A stretch of DNA of 64,000 nucleotides from contig OY970833.1 of the NCBI GenBank assembly GCA_963853835.1, forward strand, positions 18,686,474 to 18,750,473, read 5' to 3'. The stretch comes from Calendula officinalis. Taxonomy: Eukaryota > Streptophyta > Magnoliopsida > Asterales > Asteraceae. Made by a program: the position numbers and the translations under genes. The notes under the pieces were generated by a model. That model did not search any database and was not told where the DNA came from. It saw only the letters and a program-made list of their open reading frames with translations. Positions 39,966 to 50,785 of the stretch are shown here, in pieces (the first letter of the stretch is position 1; every line of letters begins with the position of its first letter).

Positions 39966-41542
39966 TTAACTATTATGCATACCACAACAACAAAACGAAT
40001 TATGGTAATGAAACCGAAATGCAAACAATTGGCCCTTATTTGCTCCATCAAACTTGCAATCGGCTACACCCACCGTTCGTTTGACTTTATTCCCGCCAAA
40101 AACCGTGAGGCATTTTCCGGTACCTCGGGAAACCCAGAATCTGAACTGCCGATGATTCAGGTTCTTTGGAGGGTTAATTGATTTCCAATCTGCAAAGGCT
40201 AAGTTTTCTAAGGAACTCAAGGATCGAAGGCTAACTTTTCCATGTTTGTCGACTGTGAGGTAGGTTTGTTGGGAGCATTTATCCATGTAGTTACTGAACC
40301 TGTGTCATCCACTAATTGATCAATAATTAAAATCTTGCAATGTAGCACATATATTAGGAAAATGATAATGACAGTCTAAAAGCTGTTAATAAGAAATCAA
40401 TATTAATGTAAAAACGTACACCACCGTGAATTTTAGGATGACTAATTCATCAATGAATGTACAAGTTTTTTATGTGTTTTAAAGATGACCCTTAGACCTG
40501 TCATTAACAAAACTATATATTTTATTATGCTAATTAGTTATAAAGCTTAAGTGACAAATATACGATGTGCACACACATTTGTATTCATGGTATATGTACC
40601 GACTTGTAAAGAATATTTACCTTTAATAAGCATAAACAAAATGTTCCGACTTTGTAAGCCTGTAAAATTATTTTTAAAAGAGTAAATTACACCAATCGTC
40701 CTATTGGGTTATTACCAAATTTCACCAATAATCATTTAGATTCAAAAATTATACTGGTAATCTTTATTTCTGCAAAGGTTTTGCACCCGTAGTCCTTCTG
40801 GCCAAACGATGTTATAAATTTTCATTGACGTACTCCCCCATGTGCATTGCACATGAGGGTATTTTGGTTATTTTTCATTTCAATTTAAAAATAATTGTTC
40901 ACCAATTTTCTCATACCTCGTCCAGAGGAAATTGGTTATTTAAATGATCGCCAAACCTTTGAACAAATTTTATGTTGTAGCATGCTTACAAGTGCAAATT
41001 CTGGTAACTTTTTTTAACGGAAATTGTTAATAAACATATGTACAACGTTTATAAGTGTGAAATTGTTGAAACTAAGCGGTAGTCAATTTGTTTAAATAAG
41101 TTTCTATGGTGTGTGTGAGTTTGCAGTCAAAACACATTTAATACTTAAACAAATAGTGTTTGTAAAACACATGTGTTATATATAGTGACAATACTCACCT
41201 ATGATAACCGGAAGCAGAGCCAGAGGTCGATTCCCATCCATAATAAGCATTGTATTTTGCTGACTCACCACCAAGAACATTAGGTACCGAGTAAACACCC
41301 GTATCACTTGTGTCAACATAGTCAGACTGCAATGCTCCCGCGATGAGGGTGTCATCAAAAGCAGTCATATGTGGGTACGCATCACTTGGTGGACATGTTT
41401 TGGTGTTTTGATCACATTTCGAGCACTGGTTGCATAATTTTTTGCTCTCTAAAACAGGATTGAATGTATTAGCACCCGCGTTCAAGGTAACGAGTAGTAG
41501 TGCTAGATTGATCAAAATTAGGTACTTGCATAATTTCTTCAT
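39966..41542 (-). CDS. Secreted protein of unknown function, two exons, C-terminal lectin-like pattern
   Basis: Exon 1 41199-41542 and exon 2 39966-40299, joined in phase (donor GTGAGT, acceptor CACAG), give 225 aa plus stop. The start MKKLCKYLILINLALLLVTL is a clear signal peptide; an upstream in-frame Met (41551) adds only three residues. The mature part has a Cys-rich segment (LCNQCSKCDQNTKTC), then DTSDTGVYSVPNVLGG and SAKYNAYYGWESTSGSASGY. The C-terminal half contains GTGKCLTVFGGNKV and VGVADCKFDGANKGQLFAF, a pattern like one repeat of a ricin-B-type beta-trefoil (GKCL...C...QxF/W). That similarity is weak and only suggestive. The intron (40300-41198) holds half of a foldback MITE. No known name. 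Confidence 0.72.
40680..40880. repeat. Half of a foldback MITE
   Basis: AGAGTAAATTACACCAATCG starts an arm with the 'catgtgcattgcacatgaggg' type core of the related foldback elements, but no matching right arm follows. In the intron of the secreted-protein gene. Confidence 0.55.
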
Positions 41543-41649
41543 TCTATTCATATGCTCCCTATTCCCTCTTGGTGACCTCACTAAATAGTTCATCACATTC
41601 TTGTATGTGTTTTGTATAATATACACATCTTTATTCGGCAAAAGATACT

Positions 41650-42322
41650 AAGATTCGTTCTTTGTGATATTTATTGATTGTAACAATGTTAGGAAGCTAC
41701 AATAAATAATTGAATTAAGTATAGTATATGTAGTATATTGTCCTTTTGTTTTGGCCACTACTACACGAATCGTTTTGCTTTTTTTTCGTTTGGTGCCAAA
41801 CTAAGATGTTTTAGTTCGCCAGTTTGTCTCTTTTCCCTCTTTGAAAGTATCCCTAGTATTCCAAAACTAAAAACAATTTCAGACATTGTTCATATCAATA
41901 CATTGTAATCCATTTTTTAAAAGGGTATTCCCATGACCAGCTTATGGTCATTATGTATGCGATCTAATTATTATCATTATGTAAAAGTTTGATGGATCGA
42001 ACCCGCGATCTCTAAGAAGTCATTTGGTGGTTCATTTTCAACCCTTTCACAACTACAAATACCAAACCACAAAGAAACACACCTGAAAAAAGAAATACCT
42101 AAAACATGATAACCACAATCACATCAAATACTATAAAGCGCGCACCTCAAATACGATTAAAAAGAAATCTATAAACATGAAAGTTAAACCTATTGCAGAA
42201 AAAGCACCAACAATCGAACAACTCCATGCATATTTATCATATATCGAAACATATTTAGGCAATACTTTCTTGTGTACATATGAACACAAAAATTCGATAA
42301 ATGAAATACAACGTTTGAGTTT
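41650..42322. other. Intergenic with a tRNA-like SINE fragment
   Basis: On the minus strand near 41990-42020 a box-B-like GGTTCGATCC follows GAGATCGCG, suggesting a tRNA-derived SINE remnant (about 41930-42050). No tail or target duplication found. No gene otherwise seen. Confidence 0.35.
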
Positions 42323-42577
42323 TTACACACCAGCGGTGACACAAGAGAAGAGTTTGTGGCTCCTGAATCGAACAAGTTGTTTTTGATGCACATGATTCTT
42401 TGAGGACTTGCTTCTTTTAGTTGTAACTATAGATTTATCTTTGTTTTCTTGTTGTGGGTACTTATAATTGTATCCTTCTGGGTAGAAATCTGAAATGTTG
42501 TAGCGATGATATCGACGTCCTTTCATGTTTATGCTTTTCTTGACACTCTTATACACCATCGGGATCAGTCCCTCCAT
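42323..42577 (-). CDS. Small plant protein of the MEGLIP type, unknown function
   Basis: Single-exon 84-aa frame starting MEGLIPMVYKSVKKSIN and ending RSHKLFSCVTAGV. The start MEGLIPxVY and the C-terminal basic segment followed by FSCVTG/A are features I recall from a family of small uncharacterised plant proteins. In between is NISDFYPEGYNYKYPQ, then a Lys/Ser-rich stretch. No signal peptide or membrane span. A Stowaway MITE lies about 140 bp upstream of the start, in the likely promoter. Confidence 0.72.
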   Translation of the reverse strand: MEGLIPMVYKSVKKSINMKGRRYHRYNISDFYPEGYNYKYPQQENKDKSIVTTKRSKSSKNHVHQKQLVRFRSHKLFSCVTAGV

Positions 42578-42713
42578 GATCACAATCCTAGACCCAAATT
42601 TTGTTATAATCTTGATTAATATTAATATAGAGATGAAACCAGCCTATTAATTATAAGCTGATTTGACTTCTTGTGGCACGCAAACTTTCTGTATTTTTTT
42701 TTTTTTATAAATA

Positions 42714-42973
42714 CTCCTCCGTCCCACAAAAACTTCTCATTTCACTGTAAATTTTTGTCTAACAAAAAACTTCCCATTTCCCATATTTGATAAGCTCCAC
42801 ACATTAAAAAACTATTATTACTACAGACCCACCACTAATATCCACTAACTATCTTTATCTCTCAAACCCAACTTTATATTTTAATCAAAAGTATTATCAA
42901 TGACCCCACTACTAACTATCACCTAAAAACTTGTGTAAAAGCCAAATGAGAAGTTTTTTGTGGGACGGGGGAG
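42714..42973. mobile_element. Stowaway-type MITE
   Basis: CTCCTCCGTCCCAC at the left is inverted at the right (GTGGGACGGGGGAG), with TA on both sides. About 260 bp, in the promoter region of the MEGLIP gene. Confidence 0.85.
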
Positions 42974-42975
42974 TA

Positions 42976-43471
42976 TTTTGCCAAATTTGATTGTTGGTTG
43001 TGACTTGGTCTATGAAACGTGATATCCATTAGCTATAAGAAAATGAATTAGATATTCCTTTCTTCATGAACTCTTCAATCCAAGGAAAAGTCTTTGGAGT
43101 TGGTAATTGTCTTAACCGGAATAATGATATTTAAAATGGATTGACAAATGTGGATATGAAGTGTTAACATGATCCTTACACCATCTTCAATTTTATATAT
43201 TAAAAATCATACTAAAATGTAGACCATGAAATTTAAAAGAGATATGTGTATGTTAAATTTATTTTGCTCCAATCTACAATAATACGAAATCAAATCTTTG
43301 TTAATTAATTTAAAATGTATAATTCAATTATATAATTTAGTATTTGAATTTTGTTTATATTTTCAGTTGAGTTGAAAAAATAAAAATAACTTATTTTCAT
43401 AAAAAGTTATCAATTTTAAAAATAGTTAATCACAAACGAGTTCTTATTAGTCTCTAAAACGTGTATAGAAT
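42976..43471. other. AT-rich intergenic DNA, nothing seen
   Basis: No ORF, repeat end or RNA motif that I can support. Confidence 0.5.
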
Positions 43472-43485
43472 GTGTAGAAGGGGTT

Positions 43486-43711
43486 TTTTTTTTTGGAAAC
43501 GCCAAATGAAATAACGGAAGCCTACTCGCAATTTTTCAGCGAGCACCCCGAGTTCGAGCTCCGCATAAGTGGGCAAACCCAGCCCCCAAAGGGATTTCCA
43601 AGGAAAATTCCCCATATGTGCCCCGTGTGAGTTATGAGTTAAATTACGGTAATGCAACGCTCCCAAAGGGATTCGAACTCACGACCTGCAGCCCACATCG
43701 ATATAAACCTA
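43486..43711 (-). mobile_element. tRNA-derived SINE with 14-bp target duplication
   Basis: On the minus strand it has a box-B-like GAGTTCGAATCCC about 45 bp from its 5' end and a poly(A) tail (T run at 43484-43494 on the plus strand). The 14-bp flank GTGTAGAAGGGGTT is perfectly repeated at 43472-43485 and 43712-43725. Confidence 0.85.
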
Positions 43712-44182
43712 GTGTAGAAGGGGTTGAGTACCTTTTTTCGATTTATGTAATCAACCAGTGTAAAGCCCCGAAATTTTAGGCATTTATTAAATTAATTCAT
43801 TTTTATTTATTAAAAATTAAGTTTTAAGTTTGAAATTCCATTTATTACCATGTAATAAATGTATATGTATATATTTAGTCATCATCATCATAGTTATATA
43901 ATGGAGTTCCAAAATATAATTCATGCATAAATGTATATGTTTTGTTTACAAATGTACTAACGTTTAATTCATGCATTAAAACGAATAATAATGTATGATA
44001 ATTATTAATGCATTAAATAACATTTTTAGAGAGTGAATTTTGTATGAATTCGCAATAGAAGTTTTTCTTGGGTCATTATTATCTATATATACATAAAAAA
44101 TGAGTTTCAAAAATGAAGTTGAATTTAATACCTTGCATTTAATATTAATAATATTAATTATGTAATAAATTCATTTATAAGA

Positions 44183-44208
44183 TTAATTAAATTAAATTAA
44201 ATTAAATT
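44183..44208. repeat. (ATTAA)n microsatellite
   Basis: Five tandem ATTAA units in an AT-rich stretch. Confidence 0.85.
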
Positions 44209-44282
44209 ATTATATTTAATATATAGGTTTTAGTTTCTAGCAAATGTAAAGACACATATTAAAGGTAAGTTAAATTGTTATA

Positions 44283-44922
44283 TCCTACCCTATATATGAG
44301 GCCTAAATTTGAAGAGGGTTTGACACCATGGCAATTCCAAGCATTCCTATTCGTTCATAATGCCACTTGGAATTCTCTGATTGGTCCACGTCATTTGCAC
44401 TAATACAAACGAATCTGGTACAGCTTACGGTCTACATTCATACGCTCCATATACGGCAAACGAATCTGGTACGGCTTACGGTCTACATTCATATGCTCCA
44501 TATACGGCTTCCTACATACAACGAAACAAATAAATAACTATTTAAAAGATCCTACATACAAGGAAACAAATAAATATTTAAATACGGCTTCCTACATACA
44601 AGGAAACAAATAAATAACTATTCAGAAGTGATACACGACTCAATATAATTTCCATAAAACTGGCATTCTATGATTACGGCATAAAAAGCTGGATTGTGCA
44701 ACGGAACCAGACTTCAGATATTACGGATTACGGCATAAAAAGCTGGATTCTTCATTTAATAAAATGTCCGTGTAACATTTCTTCATTTACCGTTTTTTTG
44801 TACAAAATCATCATCACATCTATCGATTATTATGTCATTTAGAAATATATAAAGTTTTTGGACATTTTTCTACATACTAAAATTTACAGCATACCCGCCC
44901 ATCGGGCGGGTTTTATAGCTAG
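44283..44922 (+). mobile_element. Non-autonomous Helitron
   Basis: The 5' end TCCTACCCTATATATGAGG follows a host A. The 3' end has the hairpin CCCGCCCATCGGGCGGG, then TTTTATAG and CTAG followed by host T. Internal tandem repeats: ACGAATCTGGTAC-GCTTACG twice (~60-bp period) and CCTACATACAAGGAAACAAA three times. No coding capacity. A ~40-bp host phrase (TATAGGTTTTAGTTTCTAG) occurs on both sides (44222 and 44930), which a Helitron insertion alone does not explain. Confidence 0.75.
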
Positions 44923-45539
44923 TTAATATATAGGTTTTAGTTTCTAGAAAATGTAAAGACACATATTAAATGTATTAATTAATTTAGATTTTTTCATACA
45001 AATTAAAAATGAATTATTTAGTATAAATAGGTAAGTAAGGTTGTTAATCTCATTCATCTATTCTCCTATTATGAATTTCATTTTGGTGAATTCATGAATC
45101 AAATATGTCTTGATGTTATTAAGTGATATTTGTGTAATGATACATCGTTTAATTTAGGTTTGTTTATTTTGTAGGATTGACTATCTCCAGTGGTGTTACT
45201 CTCATGATTACACAATATCTTATACTAAAATCGATATCATCCAGTTCCTCATAATTCTTTGATTATATCGTCTAATTCTTTGATTATATCTTATACTCAA
45301 GTGTTAAAGTCTTGATAGTATATATGACACACACCAAAAGCTAAACATGTGGGTTGACGATACGATCGTTGGGCAACAAAAGGCATGATGACAATGCAAA
45401 CGGGAAAACAAAATGAATAAATTATGATTGGAGGTGAAGGCAAGTCACATTGTACATTACTTTAATAATCAATATGTAGCTAAGTTCATAATAAACAAGA
45501 TCATTCATTTTCAAATAAGTGCTCGCTTACATATTTGTA

Positions 45540-46680
45540 AATATAAATAAATTAGTATATTTAAAAGTCGAGTTTGGTTATAAAAATAAGAAATTAACGT
45601 AATAGAAAAATATAGTAAAAACTAATAACTACATCAAATTTTCATATCAGAAGTCTTGAAATAATATTATTAGTAAATGAATATAAGTAATAAACTCACG
45701 TACATTTATAATAAAAACTAATAAATTGACTTATCATGAGTTATAAAATAATGATTAGAAAATGATTATGAGTAATAAACTAATGTATAGTTTGTCATAA
45801 ACATGATTAATAAATTAATTGTAATGAAAAAGATTATTGTAGTAAAAAAAATATAAAAGTCGTGAAATAATGTCTAAACTAATGTAGCATTTAATTACAT
45901 TTATTTAATATAAATAAAAGTTGAATTTTGGTCATAAAAATCAATAAGAAATAATTTGATTAATAAACTAAAATTGTCTTATGAAAAGTCTTGAAATAAT
46001 TATTAGTAAATAATATAAGTAATAAAAACTATTTTATAATAAAAAAGTACATCTAATTATAGTTGTTTAATATATTAACATAATAATTATTAAAAAATGA
46101 TTATGACTAATAAACTAATGTATAGTCTGTCATAAACATGATTGGTAAATTACTGTAATGAAAAAGATTATTGTAGTAAATAAAATATAATAAAAACTAA
46201 TAACTTCATCAAATTTTCATATCAAAAGCTGTGAAATAATGTCTAAACTAATGTATCATTTAATTACATTTATTTAATATAAATAAAAGTTGAATTTTGA
46301 TCATAACAATAAATAATAAATAATTATGATTAATAAACTAAAATTGTCATACGAAAAGTCTTGAAATAATTATTAGTAAACTAATATAAATAATAAAACC
46401 ATTTTATAATAAAAGAAGTACATTTAAATATAGTTGTTTAATTTATTTAAAAATTGAAGAGATAATTATGACTAATAAATTCAAATTGTCATATGAAAAG
46501 CATTGCATTAATTATTAGTAAATTAATATAAGTAATAAAAATCATTTTATAATATAAACTAATAAATCGATATATATCTAGAGTTTTATAATAATTATTG
46601 GTAGATAATTATAACTGATAAACACATGTATAGTTTGTAATAAATAAGATTAGTATATGATTATAATGAAGATATATATG
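45540..46680. repeat. AT-rich degenerate ~370-bp tandem repeat
   Basis: The phrase ACATTTATTTAATATAAATA recurs at about 45898 and 46268, with a weaker third copy near 46430. It is surrounded by shared 'aataattattagtaaa' and 'actaatgtatagt' text. Non-coding. Confidence 0.6.
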
Positions 46681-46950
46681 TCGTCGTTCATTTATAGTTG
46701 TTTTTCTACAAGACAAAGCATAAAATTTTTGGTAGTATAACTTCTATGTTATGAATAACTTTTTTTGTGTTACGCTACTAGAAACGATGATGGTTCTGTT
46801 ATTTTATCTTTTTCTCCGTCACACTTTGCTTATTTAGTAAAGTACTCACAATTAAAGCTAAACATGTTAGTGAACCTAATTTTGTACTTCGCCCGTGACA
46901 CAAAAACAATGTATACGTTTTACTTTCGAAATAATAATTCATTATCATGA

Positions 46951-46986
46951 ACAAAGTCCGTGCATCGCACGTGCCATGTTGTCTCG
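46951..46986 (+). repeat. Hairpin terminus shared with 48659 and 60246
   Basis: The same block (CCGTGCATCGCACG hairpin then TGCCATGTTGTCTCG) occurs at about 48659-48693 and 60246-60280. Sequence after CTCGT differs between the first copy and the others, so the block is the end of a dispersed element. It resembles a Helitron 3' end but lacks a canonical CTRR. Confidence 0.5.
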
Positions 46987-47512
46987 TACCTATTGAATTT
47001 CATGCTTGATGTAGTAATTAATATTATGTATTATATATCATATATTAAATGTTGCCAACTATTCATTGAAACGAATATATTGAAACGTTTTGCACAAACA
47101 TTGAAACCTTTTATGTCTATCATTTTATCACAAATATTGATATATTGAAAAGATGCACACATTGAATTCCATAAATATTGAAACATTCATGGCATTTGTT
47201 GTTTTAAATGCACAGTATTTAGTTTCCAAATATCATGTATTAAATGTAGACAACCATTCTTTTGTACTAAATTAAATGATCGGGGGTATGACAAATTGAT
47301 CTTACTATTCAATTCTTACTTTCAAAACGAATTTCATGTTCTAATTTCAGTACTAATTTATGATTAAATTCAAAATTTAACTCTTACTTTATGATTTTGA
47401 ATATAAGATTTGAGAAATAAAAATGGAGTATTTTAGTGAAATTCAAGATATAAAACTCCCTACTATTAATTTCTTAAGGATTTATCATTTATGTTTTCTT
47501 TTAAATAACTAT

Positions 47513-47584
47513 ATGAAAATTATCGCTAGGATTTTTTTGGAATCATCATATTGCTTTTCATCAACTCGACAATTAGCTTTATAG
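47513..47584 (+). pseudogene. Broken upstream copy of the small signal-peptide ORF
   Basis: Tandem copy of the region at 47861: same ATGAAA start and hydrophobic-coding text, but a small deletion in the T-run after ATTTTT shifts the frame and it stops after 23 codons. Confidence 0.55.
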
Positions 47585-47860
47585 ATGGAAACGAATCTTC
47601 TAATTTCAGTACTAATTTATGATTAAATTCAAAATTCAACTCTTATTTTATGATTATGAATATCAGTATTAATTTCATATTTTTTTCAATTTTCTTTTGA
47701 ATTAGATTCTCAAAAGGTGAAGATTTGAAAAATAAAAATGGAATATATTAGTGAAATTGAAGATATGATCTTTTGACATAGTTGTGGAAATTCCAAGGTA
47801 AAATTCTCTACTATTTACTTCATGATGATTTATTATTTATATTTTCTTTTAAATAACTAT

Positions 47861-48004
47861 ATGAAAGTTGTCGCTAAGATTTTTGTTGGGATCATCATAT
47901 TGCTTTTCATCAACTCGACAATTAGCTTTATAGATGAAAACAAATATGCTAATGCAGTAGCAACTAATGGGTCATCTTCCACCCAAGAAAAAAGCATTGA
48001 ATGA
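47861..48004 (+). CDS. Possible small secreted peptide, 47 aa
   Basis: Frame MKVVAKIFVGIIILLFINST followed by a hydrophilic tail of about 25 residues (SFIDENKYANAV, then ATNGSSSTQEKSIE). It has the shape of a secreted-peptide precursor: basic start, about 15 hydrophobic residues, small residues at a likely cleavage point and a short polar tail. An in-frame Met upstream (47822) would add 13 residues and spoil this shape. No family recognised. The region is a tandem duplicate whose other copy (47513) is frame-broken. It ends 20 bp before the breakpoint of the 2.7-kb duplication. Could be a chance frame or one exon of a longer gene. Confidence 0.35.
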   Translation: MKVVAKIFVGIIILLFINSTISFIDENKYANAVATNGSSSTQEKSIE

Positions 48005-48023
48005 AACTGATGTGTATATATTA

Positions 48024-50127
48024 ATATTTGTATGTGTTGTAATTTTTAATGTATACTATTAACAATTGTAAGTGATATGTTTTATCTCTTACGTGTCAAA
48101 GGGTTATAATAAAAGAATTTGCTTAAAAAGAATCGGATCAAACAGTTGGAACATGTCAAACGGGTCAAAATTGATCCATATTGTGATCATATTAAATTAA
48201 TTAGTATACAACAATCACATTTGAGTGTTATATTATTGTTATCACATCATTTATAAATAAGTTCTAAAATATTTTTTTTCTTATTTTTAATGATGACATG
48301 TGTTGAATCGTGCTGGTGTAAAGCCCGAAACAAGTGCTCTTATGTTGTTTTTTATATTAAAAATGTTTTTGTGAACAATACTAAAACGTGTATTAGAAAA
48401 ACTAAAAAATGGTAACATTTTATACTGCTGGTACAAATTTGTTTGATTGAAATTATAACTTACGATTTTGTCTTGCATGTGCAAATTTATCTTCCAGGTG
48501 TAGTTGATTATCAATCTCACTACTCAGAAGAATTGAGGTGAAAAAGTTTAAACTCCATTTCAAAGCTAAACATGTTTATGATCATGCTTTGCATACTATG
48601 TCCGTAACACCATTTCAATATATACGATTTGGCTTCAAAATTGTCGTTTATTGTGAACAAAGCCCGTGCATCGCACGTGCCATGTTGTCTCGTTAGTAAT
48701 AATAATTAAGTATAGATATTTAATTAATTCGGAAAATGAGAGTGTGTACCGGGCTCGGCGTAACATTATTATTTATTGTCGGGTAAGGTTTAGAAGATAA
48801 TTATTTGTTAAGTTGTCGGGCTTGGGCTCGGACTCGGTCGGGTGGGCCAAGGGGCTGGTCAAAGAGGGGTTTAGAGCCTTTTAAGTGTGGTAATAGGGGT
48901 GTCAAAAGGGTCAACTCGACCCGACACTAACCCGAACCCGATTATGCTAGTCGGGTCGGGTGTATTCGGGTCTTATGTTGATATCGGGTTATTTCAACCC
49001 GACCCAAACCCGACTTTAACATCGGGTAGGGTATCGGGTTTGGATTAGTTATCATTGTCGGGTTTCGGGTTGACCCGATTAGATTTTAAATTATTTTTTC
49101 CTTTATTATTTAATATATTTTTAACTATATAGAGAGGAAAAAACCCAAAAACCATATAAATACTTTTAACTACATAAGTTTAAAGCTTTTTAGTTTACTG
49201 AGAAATCGAATAACATATACCGTATAATGCATCTAAAAGCTAAATTAAAAGAAAAAACATGTGAATAGCTAGCTACCATTAGCAATCATCAAGAAAAGAA
49301 AATCCCAAGCAAATTAAGAAACAGTACACAAAAAAACTCGTATCAAATTAAACGAATTGAAAAACTTAAAGTGCATGGGCTTTAAATATTAATTAGTTAC
49401 TTCATACCACCAATTAGTAGTAGTTCCATTAATCAGACAATCTCTAAGAGGCTGGATTCGAGAAAGAGAAAAAAAAAAGAATGTTTGTGTGTTTGATTAT
49501 GATCGATTATATGTGGAATTGTGTAACCCGACCAACCCGATCGGGCCAACCCGACAAACCCGAATAACCCGAACCCAACAAACCCGATTCCTTATAGGGT
49601 CGGGTTTCGGGTTAGATTTTTTTTACTTTAAACACGACGGACCCGGCTCGATAAGAACTCAAACCCGACCCGACAACCGATTGACACCCCTATGGTAAAT
49701 AATTGTACGGGGATAACCTAAAATCCTTCTCCTCTCATTCACGGCCGACATCTCCCAATTCCAACTTGTTGAATTCAAGAGTTCACGAATGGAAAAGCAC
49801 GTGGAATTAATTTAAGCAAGCAAGGTAGTAGGCTACTTATAATTAATTTAAGCTAGCCATCACATAGGTGATTTTTATTCATTTTCTTTTTTTATTAGTT
49901 TTCAATTCGATTCCAAGCCGAGCTTGAGGAACCCTCATACACGTGATCTCTGGAAATCTCGGTCAACTCTTAAAGAATTCGTGTCAGGTTTGTGTCGGTT
50001 TTTCGTTTATTTATATATGTTGCTCAGATTTTGTACTCGTTATTGAGGGTTGTTTAAGGGGAACGAGTTAACCAATTGTGATTTATTGCCCTAAATAATT
50101 CTAGGATTTTATTTTCCTTACGTCATG
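48024..50127. repeat. Flank segment A, duplicated at 59611-61719
   Basis: About 2.1 kb of non-LTR sequence to the left of the copia LTR, repeated nearly base for base beyond the other end of the element. Contents: a hairpin terminus near 48659, an AACCCG-rich hAT-type MITE and AT-rich DNA. No gene supported; the antisense frame at 48287-48520 occurs in both copies but has no recognised feature. Confidence 0.92.
48894..49692. mobile_element. hAT-type MITE rich in CCCGA/TCGGG, copy 1
   Basis: TAGGGGTGTCAAAAGGGTC at the left is inverted at the right (TTGACACCCCTA). TGGTAA occurs on both sides. Both ends hold many ACCCGA/TCGGGT phrases in inverted orientation; the middle is AT-rich. Confidence 0.72.
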
Positions 50128-50736
50128 TGTCAGGATCGAATAACCAAAATAAGTTATTGCCAACCCAGATCTACTAATAACAATAAGTTGCAGCGGATCA
50201 ACACTTGTATTAATGTATTAAGAACAATAAAATACTGTATATTGAACGAACAATGAACAATAATATTAAGAACACAGTGATTCACAAAAAGCTTCAATGT
50301 ATATTATTGATTAACAATACACACGTACGTTTACAATTCGTAAGGAATTACTTATAGCAGTCCTTGAAGCCTAACTATTTACCCTAGTTATTCTAGGACT
50401 TGATTTACATCGAATTATAAAAGATATAAATTGAATAACATTCTATAACTAACTCTGCGAAGATCTCGGACTTGATTTGCTTCCAAATACGCGTATCAGT
50501 AGTAACTGCAATCACCAGTAGTAAATATGCATCATCAGTAGTAAATGTGATGATCAGTAGTAATCTTCAATATGTGCATGATCAGTAGTAAGTTAGTTAT
50601 ACTCTTCACCAGTATCAACTCATCAGTATCAAGTGTTTCTACCCCATCAGTAGTAACCACAGTCTTCACCAGTAGTAACCATGATCAGTACTAACTGCAG
50701 CATCAGTTATAAGTTGAACTGTGATTTGTTCTAACA
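50128..50736 (-). repeat. Copia LTR, left copy (3' LTR)
   Basis: Plus-strand TGTCAGGATCG to TTGTTCTAACA. Between 50497 and 50677 the octamer CAGTAGTA occurs seven times exactly, plus near-matches CAGTATCA (twice), CAGTACTA and CAGTTATA. Target flank TCATG at 50123-50127. Confidence 0.93.
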
Positions 50737-50752
50737 ATCTCCCCCTAAACTT
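50737..50752 (-). promoter_or_regulatory. Polypurine tract of the copia element
   Basis: Minus-strand AAGTTTAGGGGGAGAT directly before the LTR start TGTTAGAACA. Confidence 0.85.
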
Positions 50753-50785
50753 ATTGATTCTCTTTCAATCAATCAAGTTTCTTTT

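Noticed and set aside
48287..48520. 77-codon minus-strand frame, present again at 59872-60105
   Set aside because: Its conservation is explained by the 2.7-kb duplication, and the frame has no recognised features.
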